A stretch of 64,000 nucleotides of DNA, taken from assembly GCA_026929865.2 (NCBI GenBank), contig CM049409.1, positions 10,790,952 through 10,854,951 of the forward strand, given 5' to 3'. The notes under the pieces are model-generated. The model saw nothing but the letters and a program-made list of their open reading frames with translations. It ran no database searches and had not been told where the DNA came from. Origin of the DNA: Hyperoplus lanceolatus. Taxonomy: Eukaryota > Chordata > Actinopteri > Uranoscopiformes > Ammodytidae. Positions 1 to 10,257 of the stretch are shown here, one piece after another. A program made the translations under genes and the position numbers. Positions within the stretch are counted from its first letter, which is position 1. Each line of letters opens with the position of its first letter.

Positions 1-277
1 CTTGTTGTCAAAAACAGTGAATATCTACACGTGATCAACTTCCTGTCCATACTGTGTGAGCGGCATTAAAAGAAATCTGGTGTTAATACACAGCCTAGGC
101 TCCTAGGGTAAACGGGCATAATGCTAGCTATGGTACATACCAGTTTACAGAGCCTTGGCTGTGAATTACAAATGGATTTTTTTTTCAGCACATACACAGT
201 ACAGACAGGTAGTGGATCACAAGGAGATATTCACTGATTTTGACAACAAGCGCTTTCCACAATTGCCTACTCCACCT
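1..277. mobile_element. MITE copy A (TTAA family; left end cut by window)
   Basis: The sequence aligns by eye to the complete element at 46150-46458: shared blocks include ACACAGCCTAGG, TTTACAGAGCC, GGAGATATTCAC and TGATTTTGACAACA, in the same order. It ends in CCACCT followed by TTGA, a one-base variant of TTAA. It lies just downstream of wapl exon 8 in the transcript sense. No coding capacity is seen. The stretch from 278 to 558 shows nothing else. Confidence 0.7.
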
Positions 278-558
278 TTGACTGAGGATTATTGCAAATA
301 TCAAAGCTGTGCTCAACTAACGCAGTTGTTTCTCTAATTGCTGCCTTTATAAAGCGACCCTAGATGTCAAGAAAAAATGTCCGGTGGCAGGTACTTATAC
401 AGTTGACTGAAGTGAGGTACTGGATACTCGGTACAAACCAGTGCCATTCATGTTCCATTCATCAAAGGAATCTACATCAGAGCAGACTTGGAGCATTTAA
501 GTGCTACTCTAAAGGACCCCACAAAAAGACAGTACGTAAGTACTAAGTGTCCACTTAC

Positions 559-695
559 CTAAGGCACCTTGTGTTGAGAGGCTGACTGCTCTTTAGACCT
601 GTCTCCAGGTACTCGAAATCATCGGTGAACTCTTGATTCTCTCCAAACTCCACCACGTCATTGAAGTGCTTCACATGCTGCACCACTGTGTACAG
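559..695 (-). CDS. wapl: wapl exon 8
   Basis: The acceptor CCACCAG precedes 695 and the donor CTTAG|GTAAGT follows 559. It encodes [20 protein letters not shown] and then [22 protein letters not shown], the first helices of the WAPL domain. It is the last wapl exon in the window; the exit phase is 2. Confidence 0.93.
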
Positions 696-3600
696 CTGGT
701 GGAAGGGGAAATGGGGTTAATTACAGCTAATTGGAAAGCAGTGCATCTGTCCAGAGACACAATCAGCTCACACAGCTAACACAGCTAGAGAATTGCTCTC
801 ATTGTTTAAATTGCTCTCTATTGCTACCATTGGAAGCGATAGCCAACTGTGCTAATACCCCACATCAATAAAAGCTCAGCATGTCATACAGAGTCACCAC
901 TCTATGTTTATCAGTAGCAACAGTAATGCTGTGTGTGCACTCGGCGTGACACAGGGGAGGGAGGACCTGGGTTTTAGATAACCACCATTTCACCAGCCAT
1001 CTGTGGCAAGCCCATCTGTAAATGACAAGCTGTGTGAGAGTTTATATCAACAGTAATAGTCCTCATTGCTACATCCAACCCACAGCGGGGTTCAAATAAA
1101 CAAAAGTGAACCTGACATGCATCAGATGAATGCCTCCCCTTTTATTGTCTAATCTGCATGAAAAGCAGATCTGCTGTGTATGAATAAGGGAGATTACGTC
1201 ATAGGAGTTCACAAAAAAATACAGCAAAAACCAAAAACAACTGAGAATTAAACTGAAAAAGACAGTTGGTATGAAAACACCTCGGCATGCTCCAGACTCA
1301 CCTCTTTGTGCTCCTTCCTGCATTTGAGTGCCGTGACAATATCCTGGTTGAGTCGTGTGGGGAGTGTCTCTGACTTGGTGACTTTGGGCGGCGGTGGAGG
1401 GGCTTTGAATAAGCCGTCATCTTTATGGGAGATGCTGTCCTTGCTGCTGCTGCTGCTGCTGCTCGATAAAATGGCCTGAAGAAGAATAGAGGCGGAAGAA
1501 GAAAGGGCTCATACCTAAGTAACAAAATCTGTTTAACGACATGTCTGCAAGATTTACCACAGCTGAATTGTCAACCTTTAATGAGTGTTGTTAACAGATG
1601 TAGGGAAGGCGGCGCAAAGTTTAAAAAAAACTTTTTACATCACAGTTGCCAGACTGTCAGTCTCTGAACAACCATTTATTCCACTAAACACAGAATATAC
1701 AAATAAACTCAATGTGTACAGAAAGACGCTCATTAGGGCTATTAAACAAAACTGTTTACTACTAAAACCAAAAACACAATATCTAAATTAAGGACAGCAG
1801 GGAATGGGGAATTAAACAAATGGTACTCTTTATCAACATTGGCTCAACATAATAACCTGTAATATTGTTATCCTACTTTGTGCACATGAATGAATTACAT
1901 ACATTTCATTTGGGAACTTTAAACGTCACTTCTTTGCCATTTTCACACTGCAATGTTTGCCTTTATTATACTAAAAAACACAACAACCTCCCAATTGACG
2001 GGATCTTACCGGAGCAGTTTTTGTTCGTGAAATTGGAGGCACAGGTATCTCTTCAGGCTCGGGTTGGTTCCAGTGGCGAGCGTTGTACACAGCTTTAGCA
2101 GGGGACTTGAGGAAGAAGAATGTGTTAAGTAAGCTTTAACACGAAGCAAGTATCACCATCAATACATTGACAAATACTATACAGAAAACCTTTCATGATA
2201 GTAATCACCATAAACCACGCATGCACAAAGCCTAACATATTGTTGGAAAATAGCACGAGTAAACATTGGATGAACATTGACTTTAATTCACGATGATACA
2301 CCGAGACAACAGCAGACTCAGTTTGGAGAACAACAGTCCCCAAGCAGCAAAAGAAAACATTTCCTGAGAATGACACATGGTGTGACTCAGTTATACATTG
2401 CAAAGACAACACACAGAGCTTTAGCTTTCTCCACAAAATAACCCAAAGCCACTAAAAAACATGATCAACAAAAGCAGGAGAAATTGGGCATTATTCAAAA
2501 TACCACAAATCAAATAAGTATTACTCATATAAATATGAGCCAGAAGAAAGGGTCTTATTCAAACCCAATGCACAGGAAGACCCCCTATATATGCTACTGA
2601 ACATGCATTTAACCCCTTCATGTGAAGCAGCTGTCACAAGTTAACCTCTGGGCATGTAGTCTGCAACAGTAATAGCAGTTCTAGAACACCAATGCCAAAT
2701 CACAGAATTTCATTAAATAAAATGACATCCAAAGCAATTGAGTATTCATTACTTGCTCACTTGTCTCTAGTGCTCTCCTCTCTCCTATTAACTTGGCCTA
2801 TTTTCAGACAAGCTGGGCATTCTCTTATGTAAATGTCATTTAACTTCAAATCGCAATAAAATAAATGTTGGTTGAAAGCCAAGCAGTGTCAGACCCAAGA
2901 CAATTGCTGGTCGGGAGGAATGACCCTAGTGATGAAGGCAGATAAGATGAAAAAATTACTTTTGAGTAAAAGCAGGCTGAGACACCCACAGCACCGTATC
3001 TAGTGAGCTCATGTACCTTTTTGGGTCCGCTGAAGATCTTTTTGGCTTTATTGCCAGTGTCCTTGGACTTGTCCCCTGGCTTCCCTGAACGACCTTTCTG
3101 CCCGTCAGGGCCGCCAAGGCTTGGGTCCTCAGAGTAGTCAAAAGCATCTGTCAAAAGCATGAAACAAGCAGCATTTGTGAGTTGACTGGACTGATATTGT
3201 TTATTTATTTGTTGTATAGTAATTAATCCAACCTCCTTACATTTTTGGGAAAAAGTGCATATTTTAGTAGCATCTGTCTTAAACTGGAGTATTAACAAAA
3301 ATCACCAAACCTGCACAGAGGTTAACTCTGACATTAATTAAGAAGTAATGAGCTGAGCATGTCTATTTAGGTGAAGGATGAGCTGACCTGTATTGCTGCT
3401 GGCCTGGCTGTCCTGAGAGTCACTGGTGTGAGGGCTGTCCACACTGGAGCTGAGAGCGGCCAGGGCTGCGGCCGCCTTCTTGGCCTTCTTCTTGTCTTTG
3501 GCCTGAGAGCTCTCCTCGTCATCATCGCTGTCACTCTCACTCAGGTCGTCAAAGCCAAAGTACTTGATCTTGTAGCTGCTCTTGCCGGCCTCTGTGGCCT

Positions 3601-6210
3601 CTTGGCTCGCCTGGTCCTCTTTGTCCTCAAAGCCAAAAAACTCTAGCTTGGTCTCAGTCTTGGTCTTCTTGGTCTTTGCCTGGGTGGGTCTGAACCTGCG
3701 AAGACACAGGGAGATGATTTGTTTTTTTTTGTTTGCTTGTATTGTCAATGTTATTTTTACTGAGACTCTGGGAAAGAGGAGGGAAACTGGAGCTGTGTGA
3801 ACAAACATTTAGAACTAAAGTTATACTCTGCAAGATGTTTTATCTAGTTAACTGTCTTTTAAGTTCCTATCTATCAAATACTGAGTTAAAACAATGGTGA
3901 TTGAGCACTGATGAAAGCTCTTGTATTTACTGCTTTGCCCAGCTATACTATTGGAGTAGCCGTGTCTTAAATTCCCGATTTTCCATGTACAGTCGAACAC
4001 AGCATGCATGCCTGGGCGAGTGTTCTCACTGCGGAGTGCCAAATGCTGTAGCGATTTGATACAGACTCTCTGTGTCACTATGTACTTCTCATAACTTCTG
4101 TGTCACAATGTTGGATCAGAAAACATGGAGAAAGCATTCTGCAGGTAAGATCTGCCAATATACTGACTTCATACAGTCAATGTTCGGCTTCGAAAGAAAC
4201 TCTGGTCCAGAAGGGCCTGCATTTACATTTACCACCACTAGAAATGGCAGATTACAGCTTTAAGATTCATCTAAGGAATCCAAGCCTCATTGTTTACCAA
4301 TTTGCCAGTTGTGATTTTTTTTTAAATCTTTAAATAAGCTTACCCCATTCTTGTACTATTTCAGAATCCCACTTGACTAATGCAAAAATGTTCATGGATC
4401 TCAAACCACCATCAAGCAACAACACAAACTCTTAACAGCAAGTACCACTTCCAAGTAACGTACATACAATATAAGCCTTTTAACACTGCATGTTATCATT
4501 GAATACAACCTCTAGATTGACACCATTTTGTAACTGCAGAGACACTTCCATACCTGATGTGATAACATAAACTGAATGACAATCTGTCTCTTTTCAGATA
4601 GCCATATTAATATATCTATTAGACTGTGCATTGTTATCCTCACAATCTGGACATATGATACAATCCTAATAGGGGATACACAGGGGAGTACAATACAAAC
4701 GCTATTTTCACAATTTGTGACTCATTTTACTGTGTTACTAGAATATCTGCAGGCGTGCAAAATCCTGAATGACTCACACATGACCAGCAATGTATGAAAG
4801 CTTAGAAATATACCAAATAAGAATTCTGTTCAAATGATTAGAGAAAATGTTGGGATAATATTTGTGTCCACATGTCCTATCCTTACAATTCAAATACCAG
4901 AGTGACTTCAATCTACAACAAAATGATTTGAAAGTAAAACATTTTCTTTCTTTAGAAAGGTTCTCCATAAATAACACACAAATAAAAAGACTTGCCTAAT
5001 AGTTTTGGGTGGGGGAGCGTCTGTCTTCTTCTTCATCTGACCAGCTGCTCCAAGGTCAGAAGGGGCAGCTGGAGTAACCACCATTTCATCAATGCTCCGC
5101 TCTATTGAATCCTGGATAGTGACGTTGCAAACAGACAGACAGGAAGGGTGCAGTACGGTGTAGTCCCGCACCCTCCCGCCACCCCTGCCAGCAGGCTTGG
5201 CTGCCGGTTTAGCATTGGCAGCAGTACTACTTGCATTAGCAGAAAGGACACTGTTGGGTTTAACTTGGGCACTCGCTGTTGTTTCAGTGGGCTTGCTGCT
5301 GTCGTTTTCTGCAGGTTCGGACAATGCTTTATTAGGCTTGTTGGGCCGCTGGTATTTCTTGCAGTTGGAGGCCCTTAGGGTAAACGGGGAAGGAGGAACG
5401 TTGTCCACTGGTTCTGGTTGAGGTTCCGGCTCAGCGCTTTTCATCTCTTCTGAAGGCAGTTCATCACAAGAGGTTTGGAAGTCACCGCTTCCACCTGGTG
5501 CATCAGAGGCGTTTATATTAGGAGAGGAGGAAATGAAGCGCTGGGAAACTGACACGTTCTGCACAGCAGAATGGGATGTGTTGGACTGAGAGGTCTTGAT
5601 TGCAGGTTTCTGGTTGCCGTACCAGGGCTGGTTATTTTTAAGAATTTTCACATCACATGCTTGCTTGTCTATAAATAGAGAAGACAATTATGGATGGTCA
5701 AAAAATAGTTGACATTGCAACAACATGGTAAAGCAGATACATATTGAGATGACAAGACAACCAAATGTAAACTAACTGATGTGACATTAGGCAATCAGGG
5801 GCGCACATTAAGTTGTATTTCTTACTTGTGAACATGGTTGTTGAGCTTGCAGAGCCCTGTGCAGTCACAACGGCGGCTGTCCCACCGCCCTGCACTGTGG
5901 TCGGCTTTGCCACGTCCCCCTCATTGGCTTTCGCCTGGGACACACTTTGTGAGGTAACAGTCTTGGACTCATCATCACTGTCAAACCCGAATGGGTCCTC
6001 TTCACTGTCGCTGTCCTCAAGCCTGGGCCTCTTGGGAAGCTCAGAAACGTCAGGTTTTAACTGAGGCCTTTTGGCCCCCAACTTGGCCTTGTAGGTGGTC
6101 TCCCCCCATTTGGTGCTCAGTGTGGGCTTTTTATTGGAGAAAACCTCTTCAAATTTTGAATTGGCCTCACCTCCCTTGCGACAGTACGTTTTACCGAATC
6201 TGGATGTCAT
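559..6210 (-). CDS. wapl: wapl, cohesin release factor WAPL (N-terminal part; gene continues off the left edge)
   Basis: WAPL binds PDS5 and the SA/RAD21 part of cohesin in the nucleus and opens the ring, releasing cohesin from chromatin. Seven coding exons (6210-5826, 5668-4996, 3695-3388, 3147-3017, 2105-2010, 1475-1302, 695-559) join in phase to about 634 residues. The N-terminus [14 protein letters not shown] and the stretch [20 protein letters not shown] match vertebrate WAPL. Three FGF motifs, which contact PDS5/cohesin in the human protein, are present near residues 74-76 ([10 protein letters not shown]), 373-375 (EFFGFEDK) and 399-401 (KYFGFDDL). The last two exons begin the conserved helical WAPL domain ([20 protein letters not shown]). 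The remaining helical repeats lie before base 1. Teleosts can carry two wapl copies; I cannot say which this is. Identification is very secure; exon edges are hand-called. Confidence 0.95.
1302..1475 (-). CDS. wapl: wapl exon 7 (polyserine tract; start of WAPL domain)
   Basis: A 174-base, phase 0 exon with acceptor CTTCAG before 1475 and donor AAAGAG|GTGAGT after 1302. It encodes [13 protein letters not shown], then [15 protein letters not shown] and [15 protein letters not shown]. The serine run is encoded by an AGC repeat (CTG repeat on the plus strand, about 1441-1464). The intron from 696 to 1301 contains nothing else recognised. Confidence 0.92.
2010..2105 (-). CDS. wapl: wapl exon 6
   Basis: A 96-base, phase 0 to phase 0 exon with acceptor CTTCCTCAAG before 2105 and donor CTCCG|GTAAGA after 2010. 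It encodes [20 protein letters not shown], the conserved WAPL segment [10 protein letters not shown]. The intron from 1476 to 2009 holds no recognised feature. Confidence 0.92.
3017..3147 (-). CDS. wapl: wapl exon 5
   Basis: The acceptor TTTTGACAG precedes 3147 and the donor AAAAAG|GTACAT follows 3017. It encodes [12 protein letters not shown], then a Lys/Gly-rich stretch and KKIFSGPKK, the last being a conserved WAPL segment. The exon ends in phase 0. The intron toward exon 6 (2106-3016) shows nothing recognisable. Confidence 0.88.
3388..3695 (-). CDS. wapl: wapl exon 4 (second and third FGF motifs)
   Basis: The acceptor is CTTCGCAG before 3695 and the donor ACAG|GTCAGC after 3388. The exon encodes [10 protein letters not shown], the FGF motifs EFFGFEDK and KYFGFDDL, then an acidic Ser/Asp run and a Lys/Ala-rich run. 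Entry phase 2 and exit phase 1 agree with the neighbouring exons. Confidence 0.93.
4996..5668 (-). CDS. wapl: wapl exon 3, ending at a GC donor
   Basis: This 673-base exon encodes a Ser/Pro/Ala-rich low-complexity region followed by the strongly conserved [20 protein letters not shown] block. The acceptor is TTTATAG before 5668. The only phase-compatible donor is ATTAG|GCAAGT, a GC-AG intron. Using it joins ...PPPKTI-R to FRPTQAK, matching the vertebrate TRFRP junction. A GT lies four bases further on, but it would break the reading frame. Confidence 0.9.
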
Positions 6211-6236
6211 GTCGGCAGCTCTATGTTACATATTCC
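5826..6236 (-). CDS. wapl: wapl exon 2 (start codon at 6210)
   Basis: The acceptor (TTCACAG) precedes 6236, the ATG is at 6208-6210, and the donor is CACAA|GTAAGA after 5826. It encodes about 128 residues plus one base: the PDS5-binding N-terminus and the first FGF motif within an acidic stretch ([18 protein letters not shown]). Human WAPL has YSR near residue 9; here the motif reads YCR. Confidence 0.92.
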
Positions 6237-7137
6237 CTGTGAACAGAGGCAAGGATCGTTGAACATACCAGTTAAATATGCTAGAACTTGTTGTATTGTT
6301 GATAGGAGCCTGAGACATAACAATTTCATTGCCAGTGACTGCTCTTGTACTTCGTGTGCATAGGACAAATCTTGATTTGAGTTAAGTTAATTGTACAAAC
6401 GTCAGGCAAAGCAAATCAAGTCTGAAGGTATCTATCATACACACAACAAACACAGGTGGTAAGCAACGGATGCTTTGCTACTGTACAGTTTGTTATTCTC
6501 AATTGAGAAGCACTTAATACTATGTTATATCAAAAATCAAGTTAAAGATGTATTAACTAAAGCGTTTGTAACTGCTGACGTTCATAAAAAGCAGTATTGA
6601 ATCATGTTTCAAACAAACAAACAAAATACATTACTTGTTATTCTACAATCACACTGGAGAGGTTGTAATAAATAACTTGGCGTTAGCTCGTAAGTCTTGT
6701 GTCAACTATTGGCTTATAACACACCAAGTTAGCACGAGCTTAAGCTATATGGCTAGCTCACACTGCAAAGCTTTCAAACATTATCGGTCGTGTTTGTATG
6801 AAGGTACAGCGGTTTGGACTAGCTTTGGCATAACTTGAACTTAGTTTCATTACCCAATACTACACTGGCAGGACAGCTAACTTACCCTACGTGTGTTAAC
6901 CCCTAGCTTGGCCTGCTATGGCTTGTAAAGTTACGACAAAGTTAGCAGTTAGCCATTAGCTTCACTGCTGCTAAACTATGCTAGCGTTAGTACCGTGTTT
7001 ACATTTCATACCCGGCTGCAACAAATGTGGGGAATCCTGGAACATAAAACGGATTCAAAGATTTTACGAATCTCAGTACAGAGATTGAGGTTTAAAAGCG
7101 TAGTGGGCAGAAAAACAAAGCAGCAAACTGTGTTTAC

Positions 7138-7380
7138 CTTGCAACTCGAGCTAAACGTCCGCTTGTGTTGTAGCCGGTTGGGCCTGATCTCCCACTCGCG
7201 CACAATCAAGCGGGTAAAGTGTGTTCAGCGCGGGAGAAACTACACTATAAACACATCTCCGATCCCGATATGTCCCCGAAGCAATGCTGGTGACTGAAGA
7301 AAAGCGGACAAAACGCAGCCGTGGCTATAAGAGTGTAAATATTGTGGATAATCCGGACTTTTTGCATACTGTGGCGCTAC
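7138..7380 (-). other. wapl: wapl noncoding exon 1 (5' UTR), approximate start
   Basis: On the minus strand a strong donor (AAG|GTAAAC) ends an exon at 7138, and the coding exon opens with an acceptor just before 6236. No in-frame coding is needed upstream of the start codon at 6210. The transcription start is not visible in sequence; the 5' edge is a guess from the CpG-rich stretch and the CCAAT boxes just upstream. The intron (6237-7137) shows no gene or recognised repeat. Confidence 0.5.
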
Positions 7381-7439
7381 AGACGGCCATTAAAACATCC
7401 CCTCCCTCTACGCTCCCTGGCAAATCCCCCATGTAGTGC

Positions 7440-7520
7440 ACTGCAAGCAGCCGAATAGCCAATCAGCGGGGTCGTGCTTTGAGACTCCGTCAGCAAACGT
7501 GGCTGTGATTGGTTATCAAC
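7440..7520 (-). promoter_or_regulatory. probable wapl promoter with two CCAAT boxes
   Basis: A CCAAT on the plus strand (7459-7463) and an ATTGG (7508-7512, CCAAT on the minus strand) lie about 50 bp apart in a moderately GC-rich stretch just upstream of the presumed wapl first exon, with no TATA box. Paired CCAAT boxes bound by NF-Y are common in TATA-less promoters of housekeeping and cell-cycle genes. The role here is inferred from position and motif only. Confidence 0.45.
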
Positions 7521-9716
7521 AGAAACCATAATAAACAACAGGGGGCGCTAGAGGACAACTTTAGTTAATTTAACCCCGTCATGCATGAATTACAATAAAC
7601 TCGGTCAGGATTGTACTTTTCATGGATGAAAAAAAAATAAGTTTATTTGTTAAAACACATTTTCAACGAGTTTTTAAATTAAATAATAAATAATTCACAA
7701 ACCAATTAATACATTTTTTGAAAAGTGTTACAATTGGCTATACAAATATTATAATATATAATCCACTGTTGTGGTTGATGTGCAACTATTCATTAAACCC
7801 CATTAATGAACAAGAAAAAATGAAAGGGTTAAACCTGAAGATGTGCCAAAGAGAAATAGGACACATGGTGTCTTTTTCTGCTGAGAATCATTGCACTTCA
7901 CCACAATAACCCATTCATAACCAGTGTTTCCCGCAGAATTTTTTTCAGCGCCGGTGCTGTGGTCCCCGAACCCTCTAGGAGGGTCCGGGGGCATGCCCCC
8001 CCCCCCCGGCCGATTTGTTTTTTACCCTTTACATTGGAATGCACAAATCTGGTGCACTTTGAGAGGAGAATATGCACTTAAATCCTATTCACACAGTCCT
8101 GTGTATTACTGTAGATAGGATTATTGGTGTTGTAACTTTGCCTTTTGTGTCTTCATTTACAGATTTTGACATTTTTGTATAGAAATTCATATTTAAACAA
8201 AAAATGCCACAACGCAAAAATAATTTGCACAATTTATTTACAGATTTTTGCCTAATGCTTAAACACTAAATGTGGTTGCCATGCCCAAAGCATCACAACC
8301 TCTGACTTTTGTAACCATGCCCTAAACAAAAGCACCAACCCTACAAACACAATAAGTGCTTTGCACTGTGTTTAAAATTCTCCAACACACTTCTTTCAAA
8401 ACACTACACACTGTTTTTTACACAAGACACATTGTTCAAAAATGAAATCTCCTGCTAAAATGGGCAAAACACAACTTTTTAAATTACAAACAACAAATAA
8501 AATTTGAAAAGAACACAGACTCACACACATGAAAAATAAAGCTAATTGAATACCAATCAGTGTGAGCCTTAGCACTACAAATAGACCTCAGGTGAGCTGA
8601 GCTCCTTTGTGAGACAGTGAGAGTCAAGGGAAGAGAACAAGAGAGAGTTGCAGGAGGATGAGGACAAAGAAGACAACAGACGGAGAACTGTGAAGTTTTT
8701 GCTCATCCACAAAGGCTACATCCAGCCTGGGAGCATTTAATTCTCCTTGTCCCTCTCCTTGTTCAGGATCTACCACTGCACCCTCTCTCTCTCTTGTTCT
8801 CCTTGCTTCTCTCTCACTTCTCTTTCCTCCCTTACTTGGTCTACCTGTATCTTCTGTAATAAACTTGAGCACTTAAAGGCCTTTAAACAACAAGTAAGAA
8901 ATGCTAGAAATCTTATTTGTTTCCTTCAAATTACCCTATATACATGCATTTGTAATGTTCAAATAATATCACCTTGCATTATGCATTCAAATCCAAAAGA
9001 AAATTCTCATTAGCTTGAAAGTTTGCTTCCCTAATTTGCTTTACTAACTTCAGCTCCTCCATTGTCCCCGTCTGCCTTTCTTTTTCTAATCACCCAGCTT
9101 TTTAGACTCATCTGCAAATGTAATATATATTATTTAACTATGTATATATTTGTGCACAGTGCATCCCTTAAGAGCTTGTACCAGCCTTTTAAACTCTGAG
9201 CCCTAAGCCATTTTTTGAGATGTTTTGGTTCGCCTGGATTTATTCTCTTATCAAGATTGCATTCATCACCCCTATAATGCATAGCAGTCAAGCTATCATT
9301 TATTTGGGTCACAACCTGGACTATCAGAATATGTGTGCTGCAGTGATGTCGTTTGAATGTAGGAAATTATCAATTAGACAGTAAAAAAAGCAAAAAATAT
9401 CTCACAATTATTTATTGATATGACACAAGGCACATTGATTAAGCTTGTTATATTGCTTAAAACACTTCTTCTTAGTCTTGGGAGTCAAAAAGTGATGAGA
9501 AAATTATAAAATAAATATAAGTTATACATAATAGAAACTATTCATGCTCTTTTAAAAAGTCCATAGGCTTTTTCCCTGCATTTATGCTAATGACCACATG
9601 CTTACAGGCGATTAGCATAAATCCCTAACTAAAATACGCGATGAAAACGGATTTTATGGCAATAAAAAACAACATCGTATCTAACAGTATGGATTCATTT
9701 TTCAAAGTTCCCGAAA

Positions 9717-9720
<4 letters not shown>

Positions 9721-9811
<91 letters not shown>
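9721..9811. repeat. (AC)n microsatellite
   Basis: An uninterrupted AC dinucleotide run of about 91 bp inside the hAT-like block. Confidence 0.98.
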
Positions 9812-9813
<2 letters not shown>

Positions 9814-9937
9814 GTAGTCTACTAGAGGAAAAACGGCATGGAGGTTGCGGTTTATAGCCTAGGCCCTAGATAAAATAAAATAAAATTACGATAGGGCACA
9901 GAGGGTTTTTAACACTGGTGGACACATTTTAGAAACT

Positions 9938-9939
<2 letters not shown>

Positions 9940-10001
<62 letters not shown>
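9940..10001. repeat. (CT)n microsatellite
   Basis: An uninterrupted CT run of about 62 bp, 130 bp from the AC run. Confidence 0.98.
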
Positions 10002-10005
<4 letters not shown>

Positions 10006-10257
10006 GTGTCTCTCTCTTTCCTTCTTTCTTCGCTCTTCCGCTTCACTCGCTGCTAGAATCAACGTAACTTTGCAACCGTGTACGCTACTACTGCCAACAA
10101 CTGCCACACGCTGTTTGGATATTTTTCTTCTTTGATGTTGGCTACGTGATGATGTGCCGCGCGCTGCCCATTTTCTAAAAGGAGCTACGTACCAAAAAAA
10201 AAAAAAAATGCGGAGAAGGATTTTTATAGCAGCGGCGCACGTTCAGGGGAAACACTG

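Larger units (their letters stand above)
7922..10257. mobile_element. hAT-like repeat block bounded by CAGTGTTTCCC ends
   Basis: The left end CAGTGTTTCCCGC (7922) and the right end GGGGAAACACTG (to 10257) are inverted copies of each other and resemble hAT termini. No transposase reading frame is visible over 2.3 kb. Bases 7970-8070 match a second copy at about 24645-24745. The block contains an AC tract (9721-9811) and a CT tract (9940-10001). The 8-bp flanks do not match (only a 5-bp ATAAC is shared), so it may be composite rather than one insertion. Confidence 0.5.

Noticed and set aside
3371-3800. Plus-strand open frames at 3371-3646, 5148-5421 and 5813-6242
   Set aside because: They are shadows of wapl exons 2 to 4 on the opposite strand, produced by GC-rich coding sequence.
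7922-10257. A clean hAT target duplication for the block bounded by CAGTGTTTCCC ends
   Set aside because: The 8-bp flanks TTCATAAC and ATAACTAA do not match; only a 5-bp ATAAC is shared, so a single insertion is not proven.
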